Positions 16,942 through 28,206 are shown, counted from the first letter of the stretch. The stretch: DNA of 64,000 bases from Streptomyces sp. GESEQ-35 (GCF_017948485.1 NZ_JAFFSX010000006.1:1-64000), one strand, 5' to 3'. Translations and numbers: made by a program. The notes: generated from the sequence alone by a model not told the origin.

Positions 16942-18310
16942 TGTTGTGGTTGAAGCGGAAGACGTTGTCGGGGTCGTACTGCCGCTTCAGCCCTTCGAGG
17001 AGCCGATAGTTGTCGGCACCCAGCCCGGCGACCACACGCTCCGGGCCCTCGTCGCCGATGAAGTTCAGGTAGACCGCGCCGGTGCTCCAGGGCCGGGCGT
17101 CGGCGCGGACGTCGCGGACCCACTGGACGCACCGCTCGTCGTCCGCGGGGTCCTGCCACATGCCGTACGGGTGCACCGCCCAGGGCGCGTCCCGGTAGGG
17201 CACCGGATACTCGTGCGGACCGGCGGCGACCGCACCGCCCTGCGGAAGCAGCGCGTACTGGGTGCCGGTCGGCACGGGCATGCCCAGGGCGCCCGCGCAG
17301 AAGACGGCCAGGTAGTTGTCCGGCGCGCCCGTCAGATACTCCGCCGACCAGTAGTGCCGCATACCGGGCGGATCGTCGATCATGCACTGTACGTCGGCGT
17401 ACGGCATCGCGCCGACGATCTCCGCCTCGTGCGACACCGCCAGCAGCGGCTCGGCGTACTTGCGCATGTCCTGCTCGGCACCGGCGTACGTCAGAAGCAC
17501 ACCGCACACCAGCGTCCCGACCAGGGACGGCGGTACGAACTCCTCGGGCGGGGCGGTGAAGTACAGGACGCCGCCGCCCACCTCGTCGGGGCCGGACTCG
17601 ATCACGTCGCGGAAGGTGCGGACGGCCGCGGACGCGAACTCCGGCCCGTACAGCACCATCGCGATGGCGAACTCGGGCAGCTCGTGCAGCTTCAGCGTGA
17701 TCGCGGTGGCGATGCCGAAGTTGCCGCCGCCGCCGTGCAGCGCCCAGAACAGGTCCGGGTTCTCGTCCGCGTTCGCGTGGATCCGGGCGCCCTCGGCGGT
17801 CACCAGCTCCACGCCGAGCAGATTGTCGACGGCCAGGCCGAAGCAGCGGTCCAGCCAGCCGGTGCCGCCACCCAGGACGAAGCCGCCCACACCGGTCGTC
17901 GAGGCCCTGCCACCCGTGGTCGCGAGGCCATACGGCTGAGTCGCGCGGTCCACATGGCTCCATGTGGCCCCGCCCCCGACCCGTACCGCCTCCGCCGCCG
18001 GATGGACGGTCACCCCCTGCATCCGGCGCAGGTCGACCACCAGACCGCCGTCATTGAGCGCCATGCCCGCCACGCTGTGCCCACCGCCGCGCACGGCGAT
18101 GTTGAGGTCCAGCTCCCGCCCGAACCGCACGGCCCGTACGACGTCGTCCTCGTTCGCACACTGCGCGATCACCGCCGGCCGCCGGTCGATCATGGTGTTG
18201 AAGACGACACGCGCATCCTCATAGCCGGGATCCCCGGGGGCGAACACGTCACCGGCCAGATCCTCACGCAGCGCGGTGAGAGCCGCGCCCGCCTTCGAGA
18301 GGGAAGCCAT
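16928..18310 (-). CDS. BBE-type FAD-linked oxidase
   Basis: 460 aa from ATG 18310. A PCMH FAD-binding domain carries AVRGGGHSVAGMALNDGG; its His (in GGHS) is the usual site of covalent FAD attachment. The second flavin-linking Cys of berberine-bridge enzymes is absent: that position reads TTGGRASTTGVGGF, so a single covalent bond is expected. The C-terminal BBE motif is YDPDNVFRFNHNIRPA. Such enzymes oxidise alcohols, sugars or secondary metabolites with oxygen. No secretion signal is seen. Neighbours give no clear pathway. Confidence 0.9.
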   Translation of the reverse strand: MASLSKAGAALTALREDLAGDVFAPGDPGYEDARVVFNTMIDRRPAVIAQCANEDDVVRAVRFGRELDLNIAVRGGGHSVAGMALNDGGLVVDLRRMQGVTVHPAAEAVRVGGGATWSHVDRATQPYGLATTGGRASTTGVGGFVLGGGTGWLDRCFGLAVDNLLGVELVTAEGARIHANADENPDLFWALHGGGGNFGIATAITLKLHELPEFAIAMVLYGPEFASAAVRTFRDVIESGPDEVGGGVLYFTAPPEEFVPPSLVGTLVCGVLLTYAGAEQDMRKYAEPLLAVSHEAEIVGAMPYADVQCMIDDPPGMRHYWSAEYLTGAPDNYLAVFCAGALGMPVPTGTQYALLPQGGAVAAGPHEYPVPYRDAPWAVHPYGMWQDPADDERCVQWVRDVRADARPWSTGAVYLNFIGDEGPERVVAGLGADNYRLLEGLKRQYDPDNVFRFNHNIRPA

Positions 18311-18442
18311 GGCTTGCCCCCTTCCGTGCCGGGGCAGTCGCTTGGTCCCAGCGTAGGCGGGCGCGTTACGGCAGTCCTGTTCAAGGGCTGCCCGGCAGAT
18401 CAGGTCCTAAGCGGGTCCGGCGAAGTCCCGTGCGGTTCGGCA

Positions 18443-18521
18443 GCGCCCCAAAGGGGCGCGGGGCTGTATCGATATGCGGCTCCGCCGCGCGGGCGCGACC
18501 AGCCACGACGCACCCGCAGAC
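18443..18521 (+). repeat. Dispersed intergenic hairpin repeat, copy 3 (long form)
   Basis: It starts with the perfect hairpin gcgcccc-aaa-ggggcgc (18443-18459), then ggggctgtatcgatatgcgg and ctccgccgcgcgggcgcgaccagccacgacgcacccgcagac. It is nearly identical over some 75 bases to copy 4 at 40216. It sits in the 237-base gap between the FAD oxidase and GH15 genes. Confidence 0.9.
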
Positions 18522-18547
18522 AGTGCACCGGACTTCCAGCGGAGCGC

Positions 18548-20350
18548 TTAGCCGCCGTACGCCCCGGAGGCCGTCAGCCGCAGGGCCGTGTCGATCAGCG
18601 GAACGTGGCTGAAGGCCTGCGGGAAGTTGCCGACCTGGCGCTGTAGGCGCGGGTCCCACTCCTCGGCCAGCAGTCCGAGGTCGTTGCGCAGCGAGAGCAG
18701 CTTCTCGAACAGCTTGCGGGCCTCGTCGACGCGGCCGATCATCGCCAGGTCGTCCGCCATCCAGAACGAGCAGGCGAGGAAGGCGCCCTCGTCGCCGGGG
18801 AGGCCGTCGACGCCCTCCTTCTCGCCGTCCGTCGGGTAGCGCAGGATGAAGCCGTCCGACGTGGACAGCTCGCGCTGGATGGCCTCGATGGTGCCGATGA
18901 CCCGCTTGTCGTCCGGCGGCAGGAAGCCCATCTGCGGGATCAGCAGCAGCGAGGCGTCCAGCTCCTTCGAGCCGTACGACTGTGTGAAGGTGTTGCGCTC
19001 CTTGTCGTAACCCTTCTCACACACGTCCCGGTGGATGTCGTCGCGCAGCTCGCGCCAGCGCTCCAGCGGGCCGTCCGCGTCGCCGGACTCGATGAGCTTG
19101 ATGGTGCGGTCCACCGCCACCCAGGCCATGACCTTGGAGTGCACGAAGTGGCGGCGCGGGCCGCGCACCTCCCAGATGCCCTCGTCCGGCTCGTCCCAGT
19201 GCCGCTCCAGATAGCGGATGAGCTTGAGCTGGAGCAGGGAGGCGTAGTCGTTGCGGGCCAGGCCCGTCATGTGCGCGAGGTGCAGGGCCTCGGTGACCTC
19301 GCCGTACACGTCGAGCTGGAGCTGGTGCGCGGCGCCGTTGCCGACCCGGACCGGCGCGGAGCTCTCGTAGCCGGGCAGCCAGTCCAGCTCGGCCTCGCCC
19401 AGCTCGCGTTCGCCCGCGATGCCGTACATGATCTGAAGGTTCTCGGGGTCGCCGGCGACCGCGCGCAGCAGCCACTCGCGCCAGGCGCGGGCCTCCTCGC
19501 GGTAGCCGGTGCGCAGCAGCGAGGAGAGAGTGATCGCCGCGTCGCGCAGCCAGGTGTAGCGGTAGTCCCAGTTGCGGACACCGCCGATCTCCTCCGGCAG
19601 GGAGGTGGTGGGGGCGGCGACGATGCCGCCGGTCGGGGCGTACGTCAGCGCCTTCAGCGTGATCAGTGAGCGGACGACGGCCTCGCGGTACGGGCCGTGG
19701 TACGTGCAGTGCTCGACCCAGTCCCGCCAGAAGTCCTCGGTCGCCTCCAGCGACTGCTCCGGCTCCGGCAGCGGCGGCGGCTCCTTGTGCGAGGGCTCCC
19801 ACGAGATGGTGAACGCGATCCGGTCACCCGGTCCGACGGTGAAGTCCGAGTACGTCGTGAGCGACTTGCCGTAGGTCTCGGCAGATGTGTCGAACCACAC
19901 GGAGTCGGGGCCGGAGACGGCCACCGTGCGGCCCTCGTGCCGGTGCACCCACGGGACGATCCGGCCGTAGGAGAAACGCATCCTGAGCGCCGAGCGCATC
20001 GGGACGCGGCCCGAGACGCCCTCCACGATCCGGATCAGCTGCGGGGCGCCGTCGCGTGGGGGCATGAAGTCGATCACCCGGACCGTGCCGCGTGGGGTGT
20101 CCCACTCCGACTCCAGGATCAGCGAGTCCCCGCGGTAGGTGCGCCGGGCCGCGGTCGGCGGCTGGGCGTCGGCGGCGTGCGCGGGGCCCAGCCGCCAGAA
20201 GCCGTGTTCCTCGGTGCCCAGCAGACCGGCGAAGATGGCGTGCGAGTCGAAGCGGGGCAGGCACAGCCAGTCCACCGTGCCGTCCCGGCAGACCAGGGCA
20301 GCGGTCTGCATGTCTCCGATAAGTGCGTAGTCTTCGATGCGCCCGGCCAC
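18548..20350 (-). CDS. Glycoside hydrolase family 15 protein (glucoamylase / trehalase-like)
   Basis: 600 aa from GTG 20350, chosen because a ggag site lies seven bases upstream; the frame is open further. An N-terminal beta domain (GRIEDYALIGDMQTAALVCRDG, then WLCLPRFDS) is followed by the (alpha/alpha)6 barrel with the family's RNWDYRYTWLRDAAIT (general acid region) and the later EEWDP segment that holds the catalytic base Glu near residue 575. Actinobacterial members of this type often act on trehalose; others cut alpha-glucans. No signal peptide is present, so it is cytosolic. The divergent gene is pyrG. Confidence 0.92.
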   Translation of the reverse strand: MAGRIEDYALIGDMQTAALVCRDGTVDWLCLPRFDSHAIFAGLLGTEEHGFWRLGPAHAADAQPPTAARRTYRGDSLILESEWDTPRGTVRVIDFMPPRDGAPQLIRIVEGVSGRVPMRSALRMRFSYGRIVPWVHRHEGRTVAVSGPDSVWFDTSAETYGKSLTTYSDFTVGPGDRIAFTISWEPSHKEPPPLPEPEQSLEATEDFWRDWVEHCTYHGPYREAVVRSLITLKALTYAPTGGIVAAPTTSLPEEIGGVRNWDYRYTWLRDAAITLSSLLRTGYREEARAWREWLLRAVAGDPENLQIMYGIAGERELGEAELDWLPGYESSAPVRVGNGAAHQLQLDVYGEVTEALHLAHMTGLARNDYASLLQLKLIRYLERHWDEPDEGIWEVRGPRRHFVHSKVMAWVAVDRTIKLIESGDADGPLERWRELRDDIHRDVCEKGYDKERNTFTQSYGSKELDASLLLIPQMGFLPPDDKRVIGTIEAIQRELSTSDGFILRYPTDGEKEGVDGLPGDEGAFLACSFWMADDLAMIGRVDEARKLFEKLLSLRNDLGLLAEEWDPRLQRQVGNFPQAFSHVPLIDTALRLTASGAYGG

Positions 20351-20803
20351 GTGCAACTCCAGTCGAACGGCCACGTCACCCCACAAGGGGGCTGTCGCTA
20401 GTGCGGTCAAGGGGTCTTTGTCATGCGTCGTTGAGCGATGAAGCAAAACAGGCGCTCATGCCGTGTGGCAAAACGACAGTTGTTGCTCAACGAACTGACG
20501 AGCTCTCGTTGTTCCGGTGCGTACGGGCTGGGGTGGTGCCGTGGTGCCGGCCGGGCTCGGCAGCGAGTGTCCGAGCAGGATACGACGCACGTAGATGATC
20601 TGCGTGCCGCTCCGGGCAACGCGGGTGCGCCGAACGGGTGAGCAACGGGTGAGAAAGAAGTGAGCAATACGCGTCCGTGCCGACCCGTGTGCGGAGCGTG
20701 GCCGGAAGCCATCGCCCCGTGGCGCTGATACCCTGGTAGCCCGTGGACCGGTGGGAGAGAAACCCCGGAACGCACCCCAGACCGCGACCACGGGAGCCCC
20801 CTC
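20351..20803. other. Divergent GH15/pyrG intergenic region
   Basis: About 450 bases without a convincing gene. It holds an 8-bp inverted repeat (cgttgagc at 20429-20436 and gctcaacg at 20485-20492) on the GH15 side that could be an operator. On the pyrG side, taccctggtagcccgtgg around 20728-20745 may contain the pyrG -10 region. Short open frames here have no ribosome site. Confidence 0.5.
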
Positions 20804-22459
<1,656 letters not shown>

Positions 22460-22478
22460 CACACCAGTTGTACGGTTG

Positions 22479-22524
22479 CCGGGGTGCTTACCTTCAAAAG
22501 GTGGGCACCCCGGTTTTCTTTTTG
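22479..22524 (+). terminator. Terminator after pyrG
   Basis: Stem ccggggtgc (22479-22487) with gcaccccgg (22505-22513); the loop carries a second short stem (accttcaaaaggt). A ttttcttttt run follows, a classical intrinsic terminator that is rare in such GC-rich DNA. Confidence 0.92.
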
Positions 22525-22544
22525 CACGTGTGGAAGGACAGGGC

Positions 22545-23171
22545 ATGACGATCAAGGACACCCCCGAAGAGTGGGAGATCCGGGCGACGGAGACCCCTTT
22601 CGTGGGCAACAAGACCTCTGTCCGCACCGACGAGGTGGTCATGCCCGACGGCTCGGTGGTCCGCCGTGACTACCAGGTCCACCCCGGCTCCGTCGCGGTC
22701 CTCGCCCTCGACGACGACGGCCGTGTCCTCCTCATCAGGCAGTACCGCCACCCCGTACGGCACAAGCTGTGGGAGATCCCGGCCGGCCTGCTCGACATCC
22801 CCGGCGAGAACCCGCTGCACGCCGCCCAGCGGGAGCTGTACGAGGAGGCGCACGTCAAGGCCGAGGACTGGCGGGTGCTGGCCGACGTCTACACCACCCC
22901 CGGCGGCTGCGACGAGGCCGTACGGATCTTCCTCGCCCGCGATCTGTCCGAGGCCGAGGGGGAGCGCTTCGAGGTCGAGCACGAGGAGACCGATCTGGAG
23001 TACGCGCGCGTGCCCGTCGACGAACTCGTAAGGGGTGTGCTCGCGGGCGAGCTGCACAACAACTGCCTGGTCGTGGGTGTCCTTTCACTGGTCGCCGCCC
23101 AGCAGGGCGAGGGACTCGACGCACTGCGCCCGGCGGACGCGCCCTGGCCCGCCCGTCCCTTCGAGTCCTGA
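22545..23171 (+). CDS. ADP-ribose pyrophosphatase (Nudix hydrolase)
   Basis: 208 aa from ATG 22545, with GGAAGG at 22532-22537. The Nudix box is in PAGLLDIPGENPLHAAQREL followed by YEEAHV; the one-residue-longer spacing and the PAGLLD lead are seen in actinobacterial ADP-ribose pyrophosphatases such as Mycobacterium Rv1700, which also follows pyrG. It hydrolyses ADP-ribose to AMP and ribose 5-phosphate. It lies only 20 bases after the pyrG terminator. Confidence 0.92.
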   Translation: MTIKDTPEEWEIRATETPFVGNKTSVRTDEVVMPDGSVVRRDYQVHPGSVAVLALDDDGRVLLIRQYRHPVRHKLWEIPAGLLDIPGENPLHAAQRELYEEAHVKAEDWRVLADVYTTPGGCDEAVRIFLARDLSEAEGERFEVEHEETDLEYARVPVDELVRGVLAGELHNNCLVVGVLSLVAAQQGEGLDALRPADAPWPARPFES

Positions 23172-23355
23172 ACACGTGTGGACCATCCCGGTGTGACCAT
23201 CCGCTGATCCGATCGGGCGACGTGTCCGCCGCGCTCGTCACGGAACGTCGCAGAGCGTGAACTAGGCTCTTCACGAGCGAGCCGATAAGCACTGCGATGC
23301 CCGAACCGGAGTCCCGGCGGGCCTACGGGTGCGGTGTGGGACGGGAGCGTGGCCC

Positions 23356-25413
23356 GTGACGGATCAGGCGGTGGACACCGATGGCGTGACGCTGTCCGGA
23401 AACGCATCCACGGAGAGTCACTTCCTGGGCCGTACAAGGGAGTTGAAGGAACTGCGCGCCGACATCGAGCGCGCGGGCCTGGACACCCTCTCCGGCCGCA
23501 AGGCCCCACGCGCGCGTGTGCTGCTCATCGCGGGCAGACCCGGCTCGGGACGTACGGCACTCGCCGAGGAGCTGGTACGGCAGGTAGCGGACCGTTACCG
23601 GGACGGTGTGCTGCGCGCGCGCCTGAGCGAGCCCGACGGCAGCCCCGTCCCGATCGAGCGCACCGCCCGCGAACTGCTCACCGCCCTGGAGCTGCCGGCC
23701 CCGCCCGGCGCCCGCGACGACGACCTGGCCGAGGCGCTGCGCACCGCCCTCGCCGACCGGCGTGTCCTGCTCCTGCTGGACGACGCGGCCACCGCCGAAC
23801 AGGTCGACGCTTTACTGCCGGACACCGCGGAATGCCTGGTCGTCGCCGTCTCCCACGGCCCGCTGACCGGCATCGCGGACGTCCGCCCGTGCACCCTGGG
23901 CGGCCTCGACACCAAGTCCGCCGTGGAGCTGCTGTCCGGGCACACCGGCTCGGTCCGCGTCACCGTCGACCCGCGGGCCGCCGAGGGACTCGTCGAGGAG
24001 TGCCAGGCCCAGCCCGCCGCGCTGATGCTGGCCGGCGGCTGGCTCGCCTCCCGTCCGAAGGCGGCCGTCGCCGACTTCGCCAAACAGCTGCATGCGGAGG
24101 GTGACGACGGTAGGCCGCTCAGCCAGGTCTTCCGGCTCGCCTACGCGTCCCTGCCGAGCACGCCCGCCCGGATGCTGCGCCTGCTCTCCCTCGCCCCGGC
24201 CGGCCTGGTCGACCCGCACACCGCCTCCGCGCTCGCCGGCTGCTCGGTGGACGGAGCCCACACCACCCTGGACGACTTCGTCGCCCTCGGCCTGCTGCGC
24301 AGCACCGGCTCGCTGCTGCCGCAGTACGAGGTCCCCGGCTGTCTGCACCCCCTGCTCAAGGCGCTGGCCGAGACCCAGGACCGCCCCGCGGAGCTCCAGC
24401 TCGCCCGCGCCCGCATGCTGGAGCGGACCGTACGGCTGCTCCAGTCGTGCCGGGCGATCACCGAGACCGACAGCCCGGCCGCCCGCGAAAAGCTCGTCGG
24501 CATGCCGCGCTCCCTGCGGTTCCCCAATCCGCGCGCGGCCGCCGACTGGCTGACCGTCCGCAGGCCCGCCCTGCTCGCGTCGGTGCGGCTCGCGGTCGCC
24601 GACGGGGAGCTGGACACCCTGGCCCGGCGCCTGATGTCCCAGTTGGTGAAGGCGATGGTGGCCCACTTCGGCACCCGGGCCGCCGCGCCCGACCTGTACG
24701 AGGTCCACCGTCTGGTCCTCGATGTCGCCGAGCGTCGCAGGCTGCCCCGGGAGAAGGCCGCCGCGCTGCTGAACCTCGGTGACCTGGACGCGCAGACCGG
24801 CCGTACGGCCGAGGCTCTGGTCCGTTATCGCGCGGCTCTGGACGCCGGACGCCAGGCGAACGATCTGTATGCGACCGGCCGCGCGATGGAATCCGTTGGC
24901 GGCGCGCACCAGGAGCTGGGGGACTACGACCGGGCCGCCGACTGGTTCGGCCGGGCCCTCGCCGAGCGGCTGGCGCGCGGTGAGCGCGAGGACGTCGCCC
25001 GGCTGTACGGCCGTATCGCCGCGGCCCACACCTATGCGGGCGGCTATGGCGAGGCGCAGCGCAACTGGCGTGCCGCGGTCGCCGGGTACCGCAAGAACGG
25101 CGATGTGGCCGCCCAGGCGCGGGCGTTGAGCGAACTGGCGCGGGTCCAGGAGTACGCGGGACGGCCCGAGGAATCGCTGCGCACCTGCCAGGAGGCGGTG
25201 GAGTGGGCGCGTCGCGCCGAGGACGTACGGCTTCAGGCCGCGCTCCAGCTCAGGCTCGCCGACACGCTGGAGCACCTCGGCGATCCCACCGCCGCCCGTC
25301 TGCACCGCGGGGCGGCCGAGCGCATGCTGGGTGAGGAGCTCCCGGAGAGTGATCCAGAGCCGGAACAAGGTGCTAACGCCTGCGAAATCCGTAGTACATC
25401 CGCTGAAGATTGA
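23356..25413 (+). CDS. AAA/STAND-like NTPase with C-terminal tetratricopeptide repeats
   Basis: 685 aa from GTG 23356 (GGGAG at 23343-23347). Residues ~20-240 form an NTPase: a FLGRTRELKELRAD lead typical of STAND/AAA16 proteins, a P-loop GRPGSGRTALAEEL with Arg where Lys is usual, and a Walker B-like RVLLLLDDAAT. A helical middle follows, then from about residue 450 tetratricopeptide repeats (GDLDAQTGRTAEALVRYRAAL, GAHQELGDYDRAADWFGRAL). Such proteins act as signalling or assembly switches; partners unknown. The last residues run into a low-complexity tail. The position between the pyrG-Nudix pair and ald is, from memory, common in Streptomyces. Confidence 0.8.
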   Translation: MTDQAVDTDGVTLSGNASTESHFLGRTRELKELRADIERAGLDTLSGRKAPRARVLLIAGRPGSGRTALAEELVRQVADRYRDGVLRARLSEPDGSPVPIERTARELLTALELPAPPGARDDDLAEALRTALADRRVLLLLDDAATAEQVDALLPDTAECLVVAVSHGPLTGIADVRPCTLGGLDTKSAVELLSGHTGSVRVTVDPRAAEGLVEECQAQPAALMLAGGWLASRPKAAVADFAKQLHAEGDDGRPLSQVFRLAYASLPSTPARMLRLLSLAPAGLVDPHTASALAGCSVDGAHTTLDDFVALGLLRSTGSLLPQYEVPGCLHPLLKALAETQDRPAELQLARARMLERTVRLLQSCRAITETDSPAAREKLVGMPRSLRFPNPRAAADWLTVRRPALLASVRLAVADGELDTLARRLMSQLVKAMVAHFGTRAAAPDLYEVHRLVLDVAERRRLPREKAAALLNLGDLDAQTGRTAEALVRYRAALDAGRQANDLYATGRAMESVGGAHQELGDYDRAADWFGRALAERLARGEREDVARLYGRIAAAHTYAGGYGEAQRNWRAAVAGYRKNGDVAAQARALSELARVQEYAGRPEESLRTCQEAVEWARRAEDVRLQAALQLRLADTLEHLGDPTAARLHRGAAERMLGEELPESDPEPEQGANACEIRSTSAED

Positions 25414-25550
25414 TGCAATGAAAGGCTGGACACCGAGAACGCCTTCATTAGACTGGCTCTGCCGCACCTTCTCGCGGTGTCTCCTGGTGTGCCCACGCAC
25501 GTCCGGGTAAGTCTTGCAATGCACCCTCTGAGCCAAGGACCGTGATCGAC

Positions 25551-26666
25551 GTGAAGGTCGGCATCCCCCGCGAGGTCAAGAACAACGAGTTCCGGGTGGC
25601 CATCACCCCCGCCGGCGTGCATGAGCTGGTGCGAGGCGGCCACCAGGTCGTCATCGAGCGCGGCGCCGGCGTCGGCTCCTCGATCCCGGACACCGAGTAC
25701 GTGGCCGCAGGCGCTCTGATCCTGGACACCGCCGACGAGGTGTGGGCCACCGCGGACCTGCTGCTGAAGGTCAAGGAGCCCATCGCCGAGGAGTACCACC
25801 GCCTCCGCAAGGACCAGACGCTCTTCACCTACCTGCACCTGGCCGCGTCCAAGGAGTGCACCGACGCGCTGCTGGAGTCCGGCACGACCGCGATCGCCTA
25901 CGAGACCGTCGAGCTGCCGACCCGCGCGCTTCCGCTGCTCGCCCCGATGTCCGAGGTCGCGGGCCGGCTCGCCCCGCAGGTCGGCGCGTACCACCTGATG
26001 CGCGCCAACGGCGGCCGCGGTGTGCTGCCGGGCGGTGTCCCGGGTGTGCTGGCCGGCCGGGCCGTGGTCATCGGCGGCGGTGTCTCCGGCTGGAACGCCG
26101 CGCAGATCGCCATCGGCATGGGCTTCCACGTGACCCTGCTCGACCGCGACATCAACAAGCTCAAGGAGGCCGACAAGGTCTTCGGTACGAAGATCCAGAC
26201 CGTCGTCTCCAACGCCTTCGAGCTCGAGAAGGCCTGCCTTGAGGCCGACCTCGTCATCGGCGCCGTGCTCATCCCGGGCGCCAAGGCGCCGAAGCTGGTC
26301 ACCAACGAGCTCGTGTCGCGTATGAAGCCGGGAAGTGTTCTTGTCGACATCGCGATCGACCAGGGCGGCTGCTTCGAGGACTCGCGTCCCACCACGCACG
26401 CCGAGCCGACCTTCCCGGTCCACAACTCGGTCTTCTACTGCGTCGCCAACATGCCCGGCGCGGTGCCCAACACCTCCACCTACGCGCTCACCAACGCGAC
26501 GCTGCCCTACATCGTGGAGCTCGCCAACCGCGGCTGGGTCGAGGCGCTGCGTCGTGACGCCGCGCTCGCCAAGGGCCTCAACACCCATGACGGCAAGGTG
26601 GTTTACCGCGAGGTCGCAGAGGCACACGGGGTGGAGCACGTGGAGCTGGAGTCCCTGCTCGGCTGA
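25551..26666 (+). CDS. ald: Alanine dehydrogenase
   Basis: 371 aa from GTG 25551, the same length as mycobacterial Ald; AAGGA at 25535-25539 is 11 bases upstream, whereas GTG 25542 would be only two bases from it. The N-terminus KVGIPREVKNNEFRVAITPAGV holds the substrate Arg, YLHLA the catalytic His, and VIGGGVSGWNAAQIA the NAD-binding loop; VDIAIDQGGCFEDSRPTTH is the signature with the catalytic Asp. It interconverts L-alanine and pyruvate with NAD. A very strong hairpin follows the stop. Confidence 0.97.
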   Translation: MKVGIPREVKNNEFRVAITPAGVHELVRGGHQVVIERGAGVGSSIPDTEYVAAGALILDTADEVWATADLLLKVKEPIAEEYHRLRKDQTLFTYLHLAASKECTDALLESGTTAIAYETVELPTRALPLLAPMSEVAGRLAPQVGAYHLMRANGGRGVLPGGVPGVLAGRAVVIGGGVSGWNAAQIAIGMGFHVTLLDRDINKLKEADKVFGTKIQTVVSNAFELEKACLEADLVIGAVLIPGAKAPKLVTNELVSRMKPGSVLVDIAIDQGGCFEDSRPTTHAEPTFPVHNSVFYCVANMPGAVPNTSTYALTNATLPYIVELANRGWVEALRRDAALAKGLNTHDGKVVYREVAEAHGVEHVELESLLG

Positions 26667-26730
26667 CCGGGCGTCGCCAAGTCACCATCCGGAAAAAGGC
26701 GACACGTCAACAGAGGCCGTCAACGCCGCG

Positions 26731-26770
26731 CATCCGGCCGGACCTTGCCCGACAAAGGTCCGGCCGGATG
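26731..26770 (+). terminator. Terminator after ald
   Basis: A perfect 16-bp stem, catccggccggacctt (26731-26746) with its complement at 26755-26770, and an eight-base loop. There is no T run, which is common for Streptomyces terminators. Confidence 0.85.
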
Positions 26771-26925
26771 TGTGTATGGTCACTTTGCGGCTCTCGGCCA
26801 ACTCGCCTCGAACGTAACCCTTGAACCGATTCGTACACCGGTGAAACCTGCCGTGCGACGGCCGTACGCCCTTGACAGAGGGATGTTTCATTGCCGACAC
26901 ATCCGGCCGGGTCCGGCGGATTGTG

Positions 26926-26955
26926 TTGCTGCGAACGCCCGGCACGCCATAGAGT
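26926..26955 (+). promoter_or_regulatory. Candidate parA promoter
   Basis: A ttgctg -35-like box (26926-26931), 18 bases, then tagagt (26950-26955), close to the Streptomyces housekeeping consensus TTGACN and TAGRRT. It is about 70 bases upstream of the parA GTG. An isolated TTGACA at 26872 has no fitting -10. Confidence 0.5.
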
Positions 26956-27027
26956 CGCCAACCGTCGGCATGATGCCAAGCTGACCTGTCTAGAAATTTC
27001 CTGGTCACCAAGGAGGTAAGACGACTT

Positions 27028-28206
27028 GTGAATGAGTCGACATTTTCTCCCGGGGGTGGTCAACCAGGAATGCCTGCACGGGCCGAGGGCCCCGCGGGGT
27101 TCGAGGCTGTCGGCTCCGTAGCTGTGCGCACCTTCGCAGCCCGACAGAGTCACTTGAAGTCAGGTGTGACTCAGCCAGCACACCAGAGCATGGATGGCCA
27201 TCACGTGAACGCCATGGCCGGCGACGGAAGTGGCGCGCCCCACAACCACTTCGCCGACTACGACGAACTGCCCGACGGGCACTTCTACGATCCCGACGCG
27301 GAGTACGAGCCCGACCCCGAGTACGCGGCCACGCTCGCGCCCGACGCTGCCCGTCAGCGTCGTGAGCGCATCGGCCCGACCGGACGGCCGTTGCCGTACT
27401 TCCCGATCCCGGGTCCACTGACCGACCACGGCCCCGCGAAGATCATCGCGATGTGCAACCAGAAGGGCGGCGTCGGTAAAACGACGTCGACCATCAACCT
27501 GGGTGCCGCGCTCGCGGAGTACGGACGCCGAGTCCTCCTCGTGGACTTCGACCCGCAGGGCGCGCTGTCGGTCGGCCTCGGCGTCAATCCGATGGAGCTC
27601 GACCTCACGGTCTACAACCTGCTCATGGAGCGGGGCATGGCGGCCGACGAGGTGCTCCTGAAGACCGCGGTCCCGAACATGGACCTGCTGCCCAGCAACA
27701 TCGACCTGTCCGCGGCCGAGGTCCAGCTGGTCTCCGAGGTCGCGCGTGAGTCGACGCTTCAGCGCGCCTTGAAGCCGCTGATGGCCGACTACGACTACAT
27801 CGTGATCGACTGTCAGCCCTCGCTCGGCCTGCTCACCGTGAACGCCCTGACGGCGGCTCACAAGGTGATCGTGCCGCTCGAGTGCGAGTTCTTCGCCCTG
27901 CGTGGCGTGGCGCTGCTGACGGAGACCATCGAGAAGGTCCAGGAACGGCTCAACCCGGAGCTGGAGCTCGACGGGATCCTCGCCACGATGTACGACTCGC
28001 GCACCGTGCACAGCCGTGAGGTGCTCGCGCGTGTCGTCGAGGCATTCGACGACCACGTCTATCACACCGTCATCGGGCGCACGGTCCGCTTCCCGGAGAC
28101 CACGGTCGCCGGTGAGCCGATCACCACGTACGCCTCCAACTCCGTCGGTGCCGCCGCCTATCGCCAGCTCGCCAGGGAGGTGCTCGCCCGGTGTCACGCC
28201 GAGTGA
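27028..28206 (+). CDS. ParA-family ATPase (ScpAB-linked, second ParA type)
   Basis: 392 aa from GTG 27028, with AAGGAGG at 27010-27016. A ~130-residue acidic, Tyr/Asp-rich disordered N-terminus precedes the ATPase: deviant Walker A (CNQKGGVGKTT) near residue 148, Walker A' (VLLVDFDPQGALS), and Walker B (YIVIDCQPSLGLL). ParA proteins dimerise on ATP, bind DNA non-specifically and move a partner-bound cargo. It is not the oriC-linked ParA, whose partner gene parB would follow; here it overlaps a ribbon-helix-helix-like gene and heads the scpA-scpB-rluB operon, pointing to chromosome organisation. Confidence 0.93.
   Translation: MNESTFSPGGGQPGMPARAEGPAGFEAVGSVAVRTFAARQSHLKSGVTQPAHQSMDGHHVNAMAGDGSGAPHNHFADYDELPDGHFYDPDAEYEPDPEYAATLAPDAARQRRERIGPTGRPLPYFPIPGPLTDHGPAKIIAMCNQKGGVGKTTSTINLGAALAEYGRRVLLVDFDPQGALSVGLGVNPMELDLTVYNLLMERGMAADEVLLKTAVPNMDLLPSNIDLSAAEVQLVSEVARESTLQRALKPLMADYDYIVIDCQPSLGLLTVNALTAAHKVIVPLECEFFALRGVALLTETIEKVQERLNPELELDGILATMYDSRTVHSREVLARVVEAFDDHVYHTVIGRTVRFPETTVAGEPITTYASNSVGAAAYRQLAREVLARCHAE

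Noticed and set aside
26872..26900. Consensus TTGACA upstream of parA
   Set aside because: No fitting -10 lies 16-19 bases downstream; the box at 26926-26955 is a better candidate.
26667..28206. parS centromere site near the parA gene
   Set aside because: No match to gttTCACGTGAaac was seen in the intergenic region or inside the gene.
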